A stretch of DNA of 6,572 bases from Verrucomicrobiota bacterium (lineage in GTDB: Bacteria > Verrucomicrobiota > Verrucomicrobiia > Opitutales > Opitutaceae), in the NCBI GenBank assembly GCA_023446865.1, contig JAEXPL010000219.1, positions 1 to 6,572 of the forward strand, read 5' to 3'. Below the pieces are notes generated by a model. It was not told the DNA's origin, made no database searches, and was given only the letters and a program-made list of their open reading frames with translations. Position 1 is the stretch's first letter; each line of letters starts with the position of its first letter. This document shows positions 1-6,353 of the stretch, piece by piece. A program made the translations under genes and the position numbers.

Positions 1-1865
1 AGCCACGGCGTGGCGAGGCGGGCGATGGCGCGGTGGCGTTGCTCGGTGTCGGCGATCTCGCCGACCCAGCGGGCGGCGGTGGCGGGCGCGGTGCCCTTAA
101 GCTCATCGACCAGCTCCACGGCGGCACCGGAGCGGCCGGCCCCGGCGGGGAGGCGGGCGAGCCAGGCGGCCGCGCCCTCCGGATCCCACTGTGCCCAGCC
201 GTCAACGACGGCGGCGCAGGTGGTGCCGTTCGCCGCGAGATCGGGCCGGCTTTCGACCCAGCGCGCAGTCGCGGTAGGGTTTTCGCGCGCCCAGGACCGG
301 GCGACGTTGGCGGAAGCCGCAGCGCGCGCCTCACCGGGACCCATGGCATCGACAACGGCGGCGGCCTCCTCGGGTGCGCGACTCCAGTTGCCGTCGACGA
401 TACCTTGGGCGAAGGCATCGCGCGCGGGGCCGGCGGGAAGTTGGGCGAGATAGGTGGCGGCCTCGGTGGGCCGGTTGGCGAACGAGCTTCCTATGCTCGA
501 GAGAAACTCCTGGCGGTCGGTGTCACTGGTCAGGCGCTGCGCGTAGGCGAAAGCGCCGGTGATGTCGGTCTGCGACCATGCTGCCGCCAGCGAATGAAGC
601 GCCGCTGGGCGCACCTCGGCATCGGTGACGGTCTGGAGCCAGGCGGCGGTGGCGGAAACGTCTTGTTTGGCCATGCGCTCGACAGCCGTGGCGAAGGCGC
701 TGGAGCGCTGGTATCCCGCGGGCAAAGTGAGCGCAAAACCGGCGGCCGTGCTCGGCAGAATCGAGTCGGAGCGGACCAGCTGCCAAGCGACTTCACTGAT
801 CAAGGTCTTGCGCATCGAGTCTTCCGGCAGCGATTGCAGCCACCGGAGGGCGGCCGGGGCGTCGGCGGCCACGAGCGTGCTGACGGCGTTGGAGAGCAGA
901 TCCGCGCGCATCCGGCCGACGGGAAAGGTGAGGGCGAACTCCACGGCGGCGTCGGGGTCCTCGCGTGCCATGCCGGCGACGATGGACTGAGCGGCCTCCA
1001 AGCGGGCGGAGCCGGCGGGCAGTTGCTCCAGGAACGCGAGGGCGTCGAGAGGGTCGCGGGCGGCCGTGGCGGCGGTGGCAGCCGCCAGCACGGTTTGCCG
1101 GAGGGAATCGGGTAGATTCGCTGCCCGGGCGAGCGCGGTGGCGGGGTCCTGCTTGGCGAAGGCGGCGAGCGCTTGCGCGAGCAAGGTGTTGCGGGCGGGT
1201 CCGGTGGGCAGGCGCTGGGCGTAGGCGACGGCGGCGGCGGGATCAGTCGCGGCGAGGCGCGCGAAGGCGAGCTCGCGCAACTCTTCGCGCAGAAAACCAG
1301 CCGGCCGTGCATCGATTGCGGCGAGTAACGCCACCGCGGATAGAGTGGTGTAGGTTTCGAGTCGTTGCGTGACCTCCCAATCCCGTACCGCCAGTTCCGG
1401 TTCGCGTTCCGCCCAGGCGAACGCGGCGTCGGGCGAAAGGCGCAGCCATTCCAGAAAGACGGTTCCGCAGAGGTCGGAGCGTTCTTCGCCCGGGGCAAGC
1501 GCGCCGGCAGCCACCGCTGCGGCGGCCGGGTCCAGCTCGGCCCAGCGGGAGATGACGGTTTTGCGGAGGGATGCGCTCATTTTGGCGTCGGGCAGGTGGG
1601 CGATCTCGGAGAGGAGTCCGGGGAACTCGTCGGTGGCGAGGCGATCGATGGCGAGTTGCCACGCACGTTCGCCTTGCCAGCGGCTGCCGTCGCGCGCGCC
1701 GGCGAGCAGGTCGCGGGTGGAGGCAGTCGTGGAGAATGTCGCGGACACCGCTGTGCCCGGCGTGCTGCTCGGCGGCGTGTCGGGAATGTTGTGGGCGAGG
1801 GCGAGGCCCACGACGAGGAGCGAGGTGGCGCCGGCGGCGGCGAAGGAGAGTTGCTTGGCGTTCAT
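1..1865 (-). CDS. Large exported alpha-helical repeat protein of unknown function (C-terminus cut by window edge)
   Basis: Reading the minus strand from the ATG at 1865 gives one open frame of 621 codons with no stop, so the 3' end lies beyond the left edge. The N-terminus (MNAKQLSFAAAGATSLLVVG, then LALAHN) has a lysine followed by a hydrophobic stretch to about residue 24, which looks like a signal peptide or membrane anchor. A Ser/Thr/Pro-rich linker follows to about residue 50. From about residue 65 onward the chain is built of roughly 14-15 degenerate repeats of about 30-38 residues. Each has a helix ending in a D-P-like turn (LDPAAA, TDPAAA, QDPATA, RDPLDA, EDPDAA, ENPTAT, WDPEGA), then a helix with A-W-L, then L-P-x-G-x-x-R (RLPTGPAR, QLPAGSAR, TLPAGYQR, QLPAGPAR, RLPAGAGR). 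This predicts an alpha-solenoid related in style to TPR, Sel1 or HEAT repeats. No catalytic motif is visible. The start was chosen because it gives the signal-like N-terminus; no clear Shine-Dalgarno precedes it. I do not recognise a named family. A role as an extracytoplasmic interaction scaffold is inference only. Confidence 0.85.
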   Translation of the reverse strand, partial: MNAKQLSFAAAGATSLLVVGLALAHNIPDTPPSSTPGTAVSATFSTTASTRDLLAGARDGSRWQGERAWQLAIDRLATDEFPGLLSEIAHLPDAKMSASLRKTVISRWAELDPAAAAVAAGALAPGEERSDLCGTVFLEWLRLSPDAAFAWAEREPELAVRDWEVTQRLETYTTLSAVALLAAIDARPAGFLREELRELAFARLAATDPAAAVAYAQRLPTGPARNTLLAQALAAFAKQDPATALARAANLPDSLRQTVLAAATAATAARDPLDALAFLEQLPAGSARLEAAQSIVAGMAREDPDAAVEFALTFPVGRMRADLLSNAVSTLVAADAPAALRWLQSLPEDSMRKTLISEVAWQLVRSDSILPSTAAGFALTLPAGYQRSSAFATAVERMAKQDVSATAAWLQTVTDAEVRPAALHSLAAAWSQTDITGAFAYAQRLTSDTDRQEFLSSIGSSFANRPTEAATYLAQLPAGPARDAFAQGIVDGNWSRAPEEAAAVVDAMGPGEARAAASANVARSWARENPTATARWVESRPDLAANGTTCAAVVDGWAQWDPEGAAAWLARLPAGAGRSGAAVELVDELKGTAPATAARWVGEIADTEQRHRAIARLATPW

Positions 1866-1915
1866 GGCGACGGGTGGTGAAGGCGGCGCCACGATACCCG
1901 ATGCCGGGCCGGCAG

Positions 1916-1964
1916 TTGTCAGGGCGGCGTAAGACTTTGTCAGAAGTTGTCACCGGGATGTCAG
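1916..1964. promoter_or_regulatory. Four phased TGTCA direct repeats in a divergent spacer (candidate regulator-binding site)
   Basis: TGTCA occurs at 1917-1921, 1938-1942, 1948-1952 and 1959-1963, with start-to-start distances of 21, 10 and 11 bases. All copies therefore lie on nearly the same face of the helix. In context they read TTGTCAG, TTGTCAG, TTGTCAC and ATGTCAG. The last three resemble the 11-base-spaced CTGTCA repeats of Pho boxes bound by PhoB-type response regulators. The spacer separates the divergent repeat-protein gene (start 1865) and the NfeD-like gene (start 2078), so either could be the target. The tract is about 50-100 bases from the first and 115-160 from the second. No convincing -35/-10 pair is positioned with it. 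Chance recurrence of a 5-mer is possible. Confidence 0.3.
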
Positions 1965-2065
1965 GCGCGAGGACGGGCTCCGCCGGTGGGCGCCGGATCG
2001 CGCCCGAGAAAAGGGTAAACAGGATTGTAATACCGGCGGCCGCTGGTATCTGCGATGATGCTTCC

Positions 2066-2070
2066 GGAGG
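2066..2070 (+). promoter_or_regulatory. Ribosome binding site of the NfeD-like gene
   Basis: GGAGG lies 7 bases upstream of the ATG at 2078. It decides this start over the long in-frame upstream extension, which would run through the spacer and antisense into the divergent gene. Confidence 0.85.
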
Positions 2071-2077
2071 AAACCCC

Positions 2078-2686
2078 ATGACGACCCTCGCCCTCATCGA
2101 ACGTCTCAACGGCTGGTGGATCGAGCTCACGCTCGCCAAACAGTTCTTCTACGGTATCGGCCTTGTCGCCGGGCTCGTCTCGCTCGTGCTCATGGTGCTC
2201 TCCATGATCGGCCTGGATCACGACGATGCGGTCGACGCGCTCGCCGCCACCGATGTGACCGGGGCCCACGACGGGGACAGCGGCGGCATCTTCTCGGTGA
2301 AACCGCTCACGGGCTTCTTCCTCGGTTTCGGCTGGGCCGGCGGCTTCGCGCTCGATTCCGGTCTGACCCTTTTCCCCGCGATCCTCTGCGCCCTCGCGGG
2401 CGGCGGGGCGATCATGGCGGTGATTGTGCTGATGTTCCGCGCCATCCTCGCGATGCGCAGCGACGGCACCGCCCGCATCACGGACACCGTCGGGGCCGTC
2501 GGCACGGTCTACCTCACGCTGCCGGCGGCGAAGGCGGCCGGCGGCCAGGTCGTCGTCAACTTCCGGGGGCGCCAGGAGACCTACGCCGCCCTCTGTGCCG
2601 CCGAGCGCGCGATCCCCAGCGGCGACAAGGTGAAGGTCGTCGCGGTGGTCGACGCCCACACGGTCCTGGTCGAGCCGCTCGCCTGA
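2078..2686 (+). CDS. NfeD/YuaF/YqiJ-like membrane protein with C-terminal OB-fold, flotillin partner
   Basis: The product is 202 residues long. One hydrophobic helix lies at about 23-45. A strongly acidic loop follows (about 47-70, rich in Asp and His: HDDAVDALAATD, then HDGDSGG). Two further hydrophobic segments lie at about 77-92 and 98-124. A soluble C-terminal domain of about 135-202 is rich in beta-strands and Gly/Val turns (GAVGTVYLTLP, GGQVVVNFRGR, IPSGDKVKVVAVVDAHTVLVEP), matching the small OB-fold that ends NfeD-family and YqiJ-family proteins. The length fits the short forms (YuaF about 170 residues, YqiJ about 210); the ClpP-like protease domain of long NfeD proteins is absent. The flotillin gene follows 63 bases downstream on the same strand with no terminator between, the arrangement seen in yuaF-yuaG and yqiJ-yqiK. 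By analogy it assists flotillin assembly or membrane-microdomain function in the cytoplasmic membrane. The exact subfamily is uncertain; the general class is well supported. Confidence 0.85.
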   Translation: MTTLALIERLNGWWIELTLAKQFFYGIGLVAGLVSLVLMVLSMIGLDHDDAVDALAATDVTGAHDGDSGGIFSVKPLTGFFLGFGWAGGFALDSGLTLFPAILCALAGGGAIMAVIVLMFRAILAMRSDGTARITDTVGAVGTVYLTLPAAKAAGGQVVVNFRGRQETYAALCAAERAIPSGDKVKVVAVVDAHTVLVEPLA

Positions 2687-2749
2687 GCCAGCACCACGTT
2701 TCCGGCCCGCCTTCCGGTTTCGCCCGTAATTTCCGAACCCCTCCCGAAC

Positions 2750-4198
2750 ATGGACAACATCCTCCAGATCCTCCTCCTGGCCTTCGCGGCCATCTTCGTG
2801 CTCATCATCGCGATGACGCTGGTCTCGCGCTACCGCATGTGCCCGCCGGACCGCATTCTCGTGGTCTTCGGCAAGCTCTCCAACGGCCTGTCTTCGAAAT
2901 GCTACCACGGCGGCTCGACCTTCGTGATGCCGCTCTTCCAGAGCTACGCCTACCTCGACCTCACGCCGATCAACATCGAGATCGAGCTGAAGGGCGCCCT
3001 CTCCAGCCAGAACATCCGCATCGACGCCCCGGCCTCGTTCACCATTGGCATCTCCACCGAGCCCGAGGTGATGCAGAACGCCGCCACCCGCCTGCTCGGC
3101 CGCTCGCTCGACGAGGTGCAGCAGCTCGCCTCCGAGATCATCATGGGCCAGATGCGCGTGGTGTTCGCCTCGATGACGATCGAGGAGATCAACAACGACC
3201 GCGAGAAGCTCATCGGGCTCATCACGAAGGGCGTCGAGGTCGAGCTCCACAAGGTCGGCTTGCGCATGATCAACGGCAACATCCGCGACATCCGCGATCT
3301 TTCCGGGTACATCGATGCGCTCGGCAAGGAGGCCGCCGCCAAGGCCATCAACGACGCGCAGATCAAGGTTGCGCAGGAGAACCAGCGCGGCGCCATCGGC
3401 CGCGCCGAAGCTGAACGCGAGCAGGCCATCCGCGTGGCCACGGCCCAGGCCGAGGCGCGCAAGGGCCAGAACACTGCGCAGGTCGTCATCGCCAAGTCCG
3501 ACGCCGATCTCGCCTCCGAACAGGCCGAGGCCAAGCGCCGTATCGAGGCGGCCCAGAAGGTCGCCGAGGCCCGCGCGCTCCAGGAAGGCTACAAGGCCCA
3601 GCAGGAGGCCGAGCTCGCCCGCGCTGCGCGCGAGAAGGCGCAGCAACAGGCCGACCTGATCGTGAAGGCCGAGATCGCGAAGGAGCGCATGCGCATCGAC
3701 GCCGAGGCGACCGCGCAGCAGGCCCGCCTCATTCAGGAGGGCGAATCCGCCGCCTATATCATTCAGAAGCAGGCGGAGGGCGAAGGCGCCAAGCGCGTCG
3801 CCGAGGGCGAGGCCGCCGGCATCCGCGCCAAGCTCGTCGCCGAGGCCGAGGGCACGCAGGCGATCCTCGACGCGAAGGCCGCCGGCTTCGACAAGCTCCT
3901 CAAGGTCTCGCACGACACGGCGGGCGCCACGCAGTTGCTCATCGCCGAGAACATCGTGCGCATCGCCGAAATCCAGGCCGGCGCGATCAAGGGTCTCGCG
4001 TTCGAGAAGATCGTTGTCATGGGCGGTGGCGCCGGCGGGGCCGCCGGCCCCGGCCAGTTCGTGCAGGACCTCTACAAGGGGGTTCTGCCGATCAACGAGC
4101 TCGCCAAGAACGTCGGCCTCAACCTCCCCAGCTTCCTTGGTGCTCCGTGCGCGGAGACGAAACCGGAGGCCAAACCCGAGCCGAAGTCGAAGGCCTGA
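2750..4198 (+). CDS. Flotillin family protein (SPFH/band 7 membrane scaffold)
   Basis: The product is 482 residues, close to FloT/YuaG (about 510). Residues 4-26 form a single hydrophobic membrane anchor. An SPFH/band 7 domain spans about 28-195, opening with YRMCPPDRILVVFGK and containing LTPINIEIELKGALSSQNIR and the flotillin-like LLGRSLDEVQQLASEIIMGQMR. From about 195 to 375 runs a long charged coiled coil with the Glu-Ala repeats typical of flotillins (RAEAEREQA, SEQAEAKRRIEAAQK, AEGEGAKRVAEGEAAG). Residues 380-425 (LLIAENIVRIAEIQ, GLAFEKIVVMGGG) form the conserved oligomerisation end. The last 20 residues are a Lys/Pro/Glu-rich tail. Flotillins assemble into large membrane-bound oligomers that organise functional membrane microdomains and affect protease activity, fluidity and secretion. 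The gene forms a two-gene unit with the upstream NfeD-like gene and ends at a strong hairpin. No Shine-Dalgarno is seen before this ATG, but it gives the complete anchor at the expected place. Confidence 0.96.
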   Translation: MDNILQILLLAFAAIFVLIIAMTLVSRYRMCPPDRILVVFGKLSNGLSSKCYHGGSTFVMPLFQSYAYLDLTPINIEIELKGALSSQNIRIDAPASFTIGISTEPEVMQNAATRLLGRSLDEVQQLASEIIMGQMRVVFASMTIEEINNDREKLIGLITKGVEVELHKVGLRMINGNIRDIRDLSGYIDALGKEAAAKAINDAQIKVAQENQRGAIGRAEAEREQAIRVATAQAEARKGQNTAQVVIAKSDADLASEQAEAKRRIEAAQKVAEARALQEGYKAQQEAELARAAREKAQQQADLIVKAEIAKERMRIDAEATAQQARLIQEGESAAYIIQKQAEGEGAKRVAEGEAAGIRAKLVAEAEGTQAILDAKAAGFDKLLKVSHDTAGATQLLIAENIVRIAEIQAGAIKGLAFEKIVVMGGGAGGAAGPGQFVQDLYKGVLPINELAKNVGLNLPSFLGAPCAETKPEAKPEPKSKA

Positions 4199-4222
4199 GC
4201 CGCCAACCAAGTTGTTTCACCC

Positions 4223-4257
4223 GACGGGCGCCTCGCAAGGGGCGCCCGTCTTCGTTT
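4223..4257 (+). terminator. Intrinsic terminator of the flotillin unit
   Basis: GACGGGCGCC (4223-4232) and GGCGCCCGTC (4241-4250) form a perfect 10-bp GC-rich stem with an 8-base loop. TTCGTTT follows at 4251-4257. It sits 25 bases past the flotillin stop. Read on the minus strand the same hairpin is not followed by a T-run, so it is mainly a plus-strand terminator, though the stem may also slow transcription arriving from the convergent rhomboid gene. The remaining bases to 4351 hold nothing I can identify. Confidence 0.85.
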
Positions 4258-4351
4258 CGGGGAGCCTTCCGGAGGACAGGAGGTCGGCGCTGTGTGGCGG
4301 CCGCGTGCTGCGCGTTGCTCGTGAAGGGCGGAGAGGGCGACTTACGCGGCT

Positions 4352-5488
4352 TCAGGTCCGCGGTGCCGGGATCTCGGTGTTCGCAATCGACTGGAGTTCT
4401 GCGACCGGCAGCCAGTTCGCCATGCCCTCCGCCCAGAACCAGTAGGCGGCGGTGTCGGGCGCTTGCGCGATGGTGGCGAGAAACTGGGCACGCGGCACGG
4501 GGCCATGGCGACGCTGGCCGTCGAACCAGAAATAGGGCACGTCCGGCAGGCCCGGGTTCCGGGCGGTGCGGATCACCGGGGGCGCGCGGTCGACCACCAC
4601 GCGCCGCGGGGCCGCCGTGGGGGTGCCCTCGACCGGCACTCCGCCGGTCAACCGGATCTCCGGCCCGGTGCGCTGGGGCGGGGCGGCGAGGGGTGGCGTC
4701 GCGGCACCCGTGGCGGGGGCGCCGAGACGAATCGCGGGCGCCGGGGCGGGCAGCGTTGCGGCGAAGGCGAGCTCGGCCCGGCGGAGTTCGGCCAGCGACT
4801 CGGCGGAGGCGGCCTGTATCTGGTGCGGCGGCCGGCGGCGCAGGAGGCGGTCGAGCAGCGAGCCGTGGTCGAATTCCGTGAGCTGCGCCCGGGCGGTGGC
4901 GAGGAGGAGCAATCCGGCGGCGAGTCCGGCCGCGGTGCCGCCGAGATGCGCCCAGTAGGCCACCGGGCCGAGATGGAACAGGGCGCCGATGACATCCCAG
5001 AAGGTCCAGTACAACGCGATCACCCACAGCGCGACCCGGCCGGTGCGCGGAATGAGCCCGAGCGAGTAGTAGAGATTGACCCGGTTGGTCGGGTAGAACG
5101 CGACGGCGACGCCGACCACGCCGGTGATCGCCCCGCTGGCGCCGACGACGGGTTCGCCTCCGACGACCATGTGCACCAAGCCGGCGAAGACGCCGAGGCC
5201 AAGGTAGAGGGCGAGATACGCCCAGTTGCCCACGGTGGCGCACACGGCGTTGCCGAAGACCCAGAGGAAGACCATGTTGCCGGCGAGGTGGAAGATGCCG
5301 GCGTGGGCGAACATGTAGCCGAGCAGTGCCACCGGGCCGCCCTCGCCCCAGACGAAGTATTGCTGCACGACCTCCTCCGGGAACACCCCCACCTCGATGG
5401 CGAGGCTCGCGGCGATGGTGAGGCCGAAGAGCACCTTGTTGGCCCAGGGCTCGTACTGGAAAAGGGTTTCGATGCGATAGGGGATCAC
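4352..5488 (-). CDS. Rhomboid family intramembrane serine protease with C-terminal GYF_2 domain
   Basis: The product is 378 residues. Residues 17-198 form a six-helix rhomboid core (helices about 17-34, 65-84, 87-110, 116-132, 150-172 and 176-198). The HxxxN oxyanion-site motif is H67-LAG-N71. The nucleophile motif G-x-S-G is GASG with Ser118, and the catalytic His181 lies in AHLGG. All key residues of an active rhomboid are present, so it should cleave membrane proteins within or next to their transmembrane segments. A mostly Ala/Pro/Arg-rich, low-complexity linker runs from about 200 to 315. Residues 318-366 match a GYF_2-type domain: YFWFDGQRRHGP, then FWAEGMANWLPVAEL (Gly329-Pro330, Trp352, Gly355-Met356, Trp359, Pro361). 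Such domains usually bind proline-rich peptides or occur in membrane proteins of unknown role. With the usual rhomboid topology the tail would be cytoplasmic. The start is GTG, supported by a Shine-Dalgarno 5 bases upstream. The gene converges on the flotillin unit. Its substrate cannot be read from the sequence. Confidence 0.93.
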   Translation of the reverse strand: MIPYRIETLFQYEPWANKVLFGLTIAASLAIEVGVFPEEVVQQYFVWGEGGPVALLGYMFAHAGIFHLAGNMVFLWVFGNAVCATVGNWAYLALYLGLGVFAGLVHMVVGGEPVVGASGAITGVVGVAVAFYPTNRVNLYYSLGLIPRTGRVALWVIALYWTFWDVIGALFHLGPVAYWAHLGGTAAGLAAGLLLLATARAQLTEFDHGSLLDRLLRRRPPHQIQAASAESLAELRRAELAFAATLPAPAPAIRLGAPATGAATPPLAAPPQRTGPEIRLTGGVPVEGTPTAAPRRVVVDRAPPVIRTARNPGLPDVPYFWFDGQRRHGPVPRAQFLATIAQAPDTAAYWFWAEGMANWLPVAELQSIANTEIPAPRT

Positions 5489-5493
5489 GCGCG

Positions 5494-5498
5494 CCTCC
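5494..5498 (-). promoter_or_regulatory. Ribosome binding site fixing the GTG start of the rhomboid gene
   Basis: On the minus strand GGAGG (complement of CCTCC at 5494-5498) lies 5 bases before the GTG at 5488-5486. No ATG gives a complete first transmembrane helix, so this site supports the non-ATG start. Confidence 0.8.
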
Positions 5499-5598
5499 GG
5501 AGTGAGATTGCGGAGACCGGGGCGCGGACGTCAAAGCCGGATCGCGTGCCGCGCGGCCGGCTGGGGCAGCCCGAAGGCTCACGCTTGCGGCAGCGTCT

Positions 5599-5656
5599 GT
5601 AGGCGGGGTCGACGACCCGGCTTTTGCGGAAGCCACCTCGGCGAGGTGGCATCTAC
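5599..5656. repeat. Paired short palindromes, possible REP-like intergenic element
   Basis: GGGTCG-A-CGACCC at 5606-5618 is a 6-bp palindrome. GCCACCTCGGCGAGGTGGC at 5632-5650 is a 9-bp palindrome around one central base. The tract is bracketed by GTAG (5599-5602) and CTAC (5653-5656), so the two hairpins could sit on an outer stem. No T-run follows on either strand, which argues against a terminator. Paired GC-rich hairpins in a spacer are the form of REP/BIME-like dispersed repeats, but only one copy is in this window, so dispersal cannot be shown. Confidence 0.4.
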
Positions 5657-5732
5657 GCAATCCTCTTGTGTGCATCGCCGCCGAGGCTTCGCGAGGGGAA
5701 CGGGTGGGCCGCGGCCCGGACTCCAGTGGCGG

Positions 5733-5769
5733 AAAACAAAGCGGCCCATCCTTCGGGGGGATGGACCGC
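5733..5769 (-). terminator. Intrinsic terminator of the small membrane protein gene
   Basis: On the minus strand GCGGTCCATCC (5769-5759) pairs with GGATGGGCCGC (5751-5741) in an 11-bp stem containing one U-G pair. The loop is 7 bases. The T-rich run TTTGTTTT (5740-5733) follows directly. It lies 33 bases beyond the stop of the gene ending at 5802, and it separates that gene from the downstream rhomboid gene, which must then have its own promoter. Confidence 0.9.
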
Positions 5770-5801
5770 TCGGTGTTTGCGGGTCTGCGGAAGAGGGCGG
5801 G

Positions 5802-6266
5802 TCAGTTCGCGAGCTCGGGAGTCGGCGCGTGGAGCGCGTTGAGGAAACGCTCGGGCGACTCGGGGAAGACGGAGAGCTGCTGGCGGAGGCCGCGGCCGTT
5901 GCGGAAGGTGATGATGCACTCAAGCCCGTGGGCGACACGGCGGGCGGCGACGCGCTCGATCGAGTCGAGGGCGATGCGGTGGCAGAGGTCGACCCGATCG
6001 GCGACGAGGGCGAACGGATAGGCGACGTCGACGAGGAGCTTGTCGGCTGTCACGGTGAGCTCCACGCGGCGGGCGACGCCGCCGAGCTGCGTGAGCAGGT
6101 TGCGGTGGGAGTAGCCGGAGGCGTGCTGCTCGGCGTGGACGACGTGGTCGGCCGGAGCGGGCAGGAGCGTGCGTTTGCGGGCGCAGCACCGGCGGTGGCA
6201 GACGGCGAAGAAGATGACGGAAAGCAATGCGGCGATGCCGCCGACGAGAAAGACCCAGGTGGGCAT
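5802..6266 (-). CDS. Small membrane-anchored protein with possible PH-like domain, function unknown
   Basis: From the ATG at 6266 the product is 154 residues. Residues 4-22 (WVFLVGGIAALLSVIFFAV) are a single transmembrane helix. A Cys/Arg patch, CHRRCCARKR (Cys23, Cys27, Cys28), follows, so the C-terminal part should be cytoplasmic by the positive-inside rule. The soluble part (about 60-150) looks like beta-strands and a final helix: VELTVTADKLLVDV, RIALDSIERVAARR, LECIITFRNGRGLRQQLSVFP, then ESPERFLNAL. A strand series with L-x-x-I-x-x-V followed by a C-terminal helix is the pattern of bacterial PH-like domains; this is a fold guess, not a family match. An in-frame ATG at 6452 would add 62 Arg/Thr/Pro-rich residues before the helix and would overlap the divergent gene, so I reject it. 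No Shine-Dalgarno is seen. A good terminator follows the stop. Confidence 0.75.
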   Translation of the reverse strand: MPTWVFLVGGIAALLSVIFFAVCHRRCCARKRTLLPAPADHVVHAEQHASGYSHRNLLTQLGGVARRVELTVTADKLLVDVAYPFALVADRVDLCHRIALDSIERVAARRVAHGLECIITFRNGRGLRQQLSVFPESPERFLNALHAPTPELAN

Positions 6267-6353
6267 GGGTGGTGGGGTGGGGTTGGGGCTGCGGCAATTC
6301 CGGGAGAGAATTTTGCCGGAGGCAAGCCCGCAGCGGGCGAATCTATTGTGAAC

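Larger units (their letters stand above)
5489..5801. other. 313-base spacer between two minus-strand genes, no gene seen
   Basis: This stretch separates the small membrane protein gene (stop at 5802) from the rhomboid start. It holds the terminator of the former (5733-5769), the Shine-Dalgarno of the latter, and several short palindromes, including GGGCCGCGGCCC (5706-5717) and the pair annotated at 5599-5656. Open frames crossing it have no ribosome binding site and no recognisable product. A TTGACG at 5534-5529 (minus) has no matching -10, so I do not call a promoter. Confidence 0.6.

Noticed and set aside
33..1115. 360-codon open frame on the plus strand
   Set aside because: Its product is Gly/Arg-rich and featureless. 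The minus strand here encodes the ordered repeat protein, which explains the open frame as a shadow.
2003..2031. Possible -10 box TGTAAT at 2026-2031 before the NfeD-like gene
   Set aside because: The -10 matches well, but the corresponding -35 position (CCCGAG) does not, so one hexamer is not enough to call a promoter.
1571..2077. In-frame 5' extension of the NfeD-like gene
   Set aside because: It is Arg-rich, runs antisense through the divergent gene, and ignores the GGAGG placed correctly before the ATG at 2078.
1961..4210. 749-codon open frame on the minus strand, antisense to the NfeD-like and flotillin genes
   Set aside because: It mirrors the GC-rich codon pattern of two clearly recognisable plus-strand genes. 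Its product is a low-complexity Leu/Gly/Asp/Glu string with no family resemblance and no ribosome binding site.
5506..5534. TTGACG -35-like hexamer upstream of the rhomboid gene (minus strand)
   Set aside because: The sequence 17-18 bases downstream (GCAATC or CAATCT) is a poor -10, and the implied transcription start would fall inside the Shine-Dalgarno.
4119..5675. 518-codon minus-strand frame overlapping the rhomboid gene
   Set aside because: The Arg/Pro-rich translation has no domain, whereas the rhomboid frame carries every catalytic motif and a GYF_2 domain.
5706..5717. GGGCCGCGGCCC palindrome
   Set aside because: A 12-base perfect palindrome of only G and C is expected by chance in DNA this GC-rich; there is no loop or T-run.
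6326..6338. GCCCGC-A-GCGGGC palindrome
   Set aside because: The stem is short, has a single-base centre and no T-run, and does not follow a gene end, so it is not supported as a terminator.
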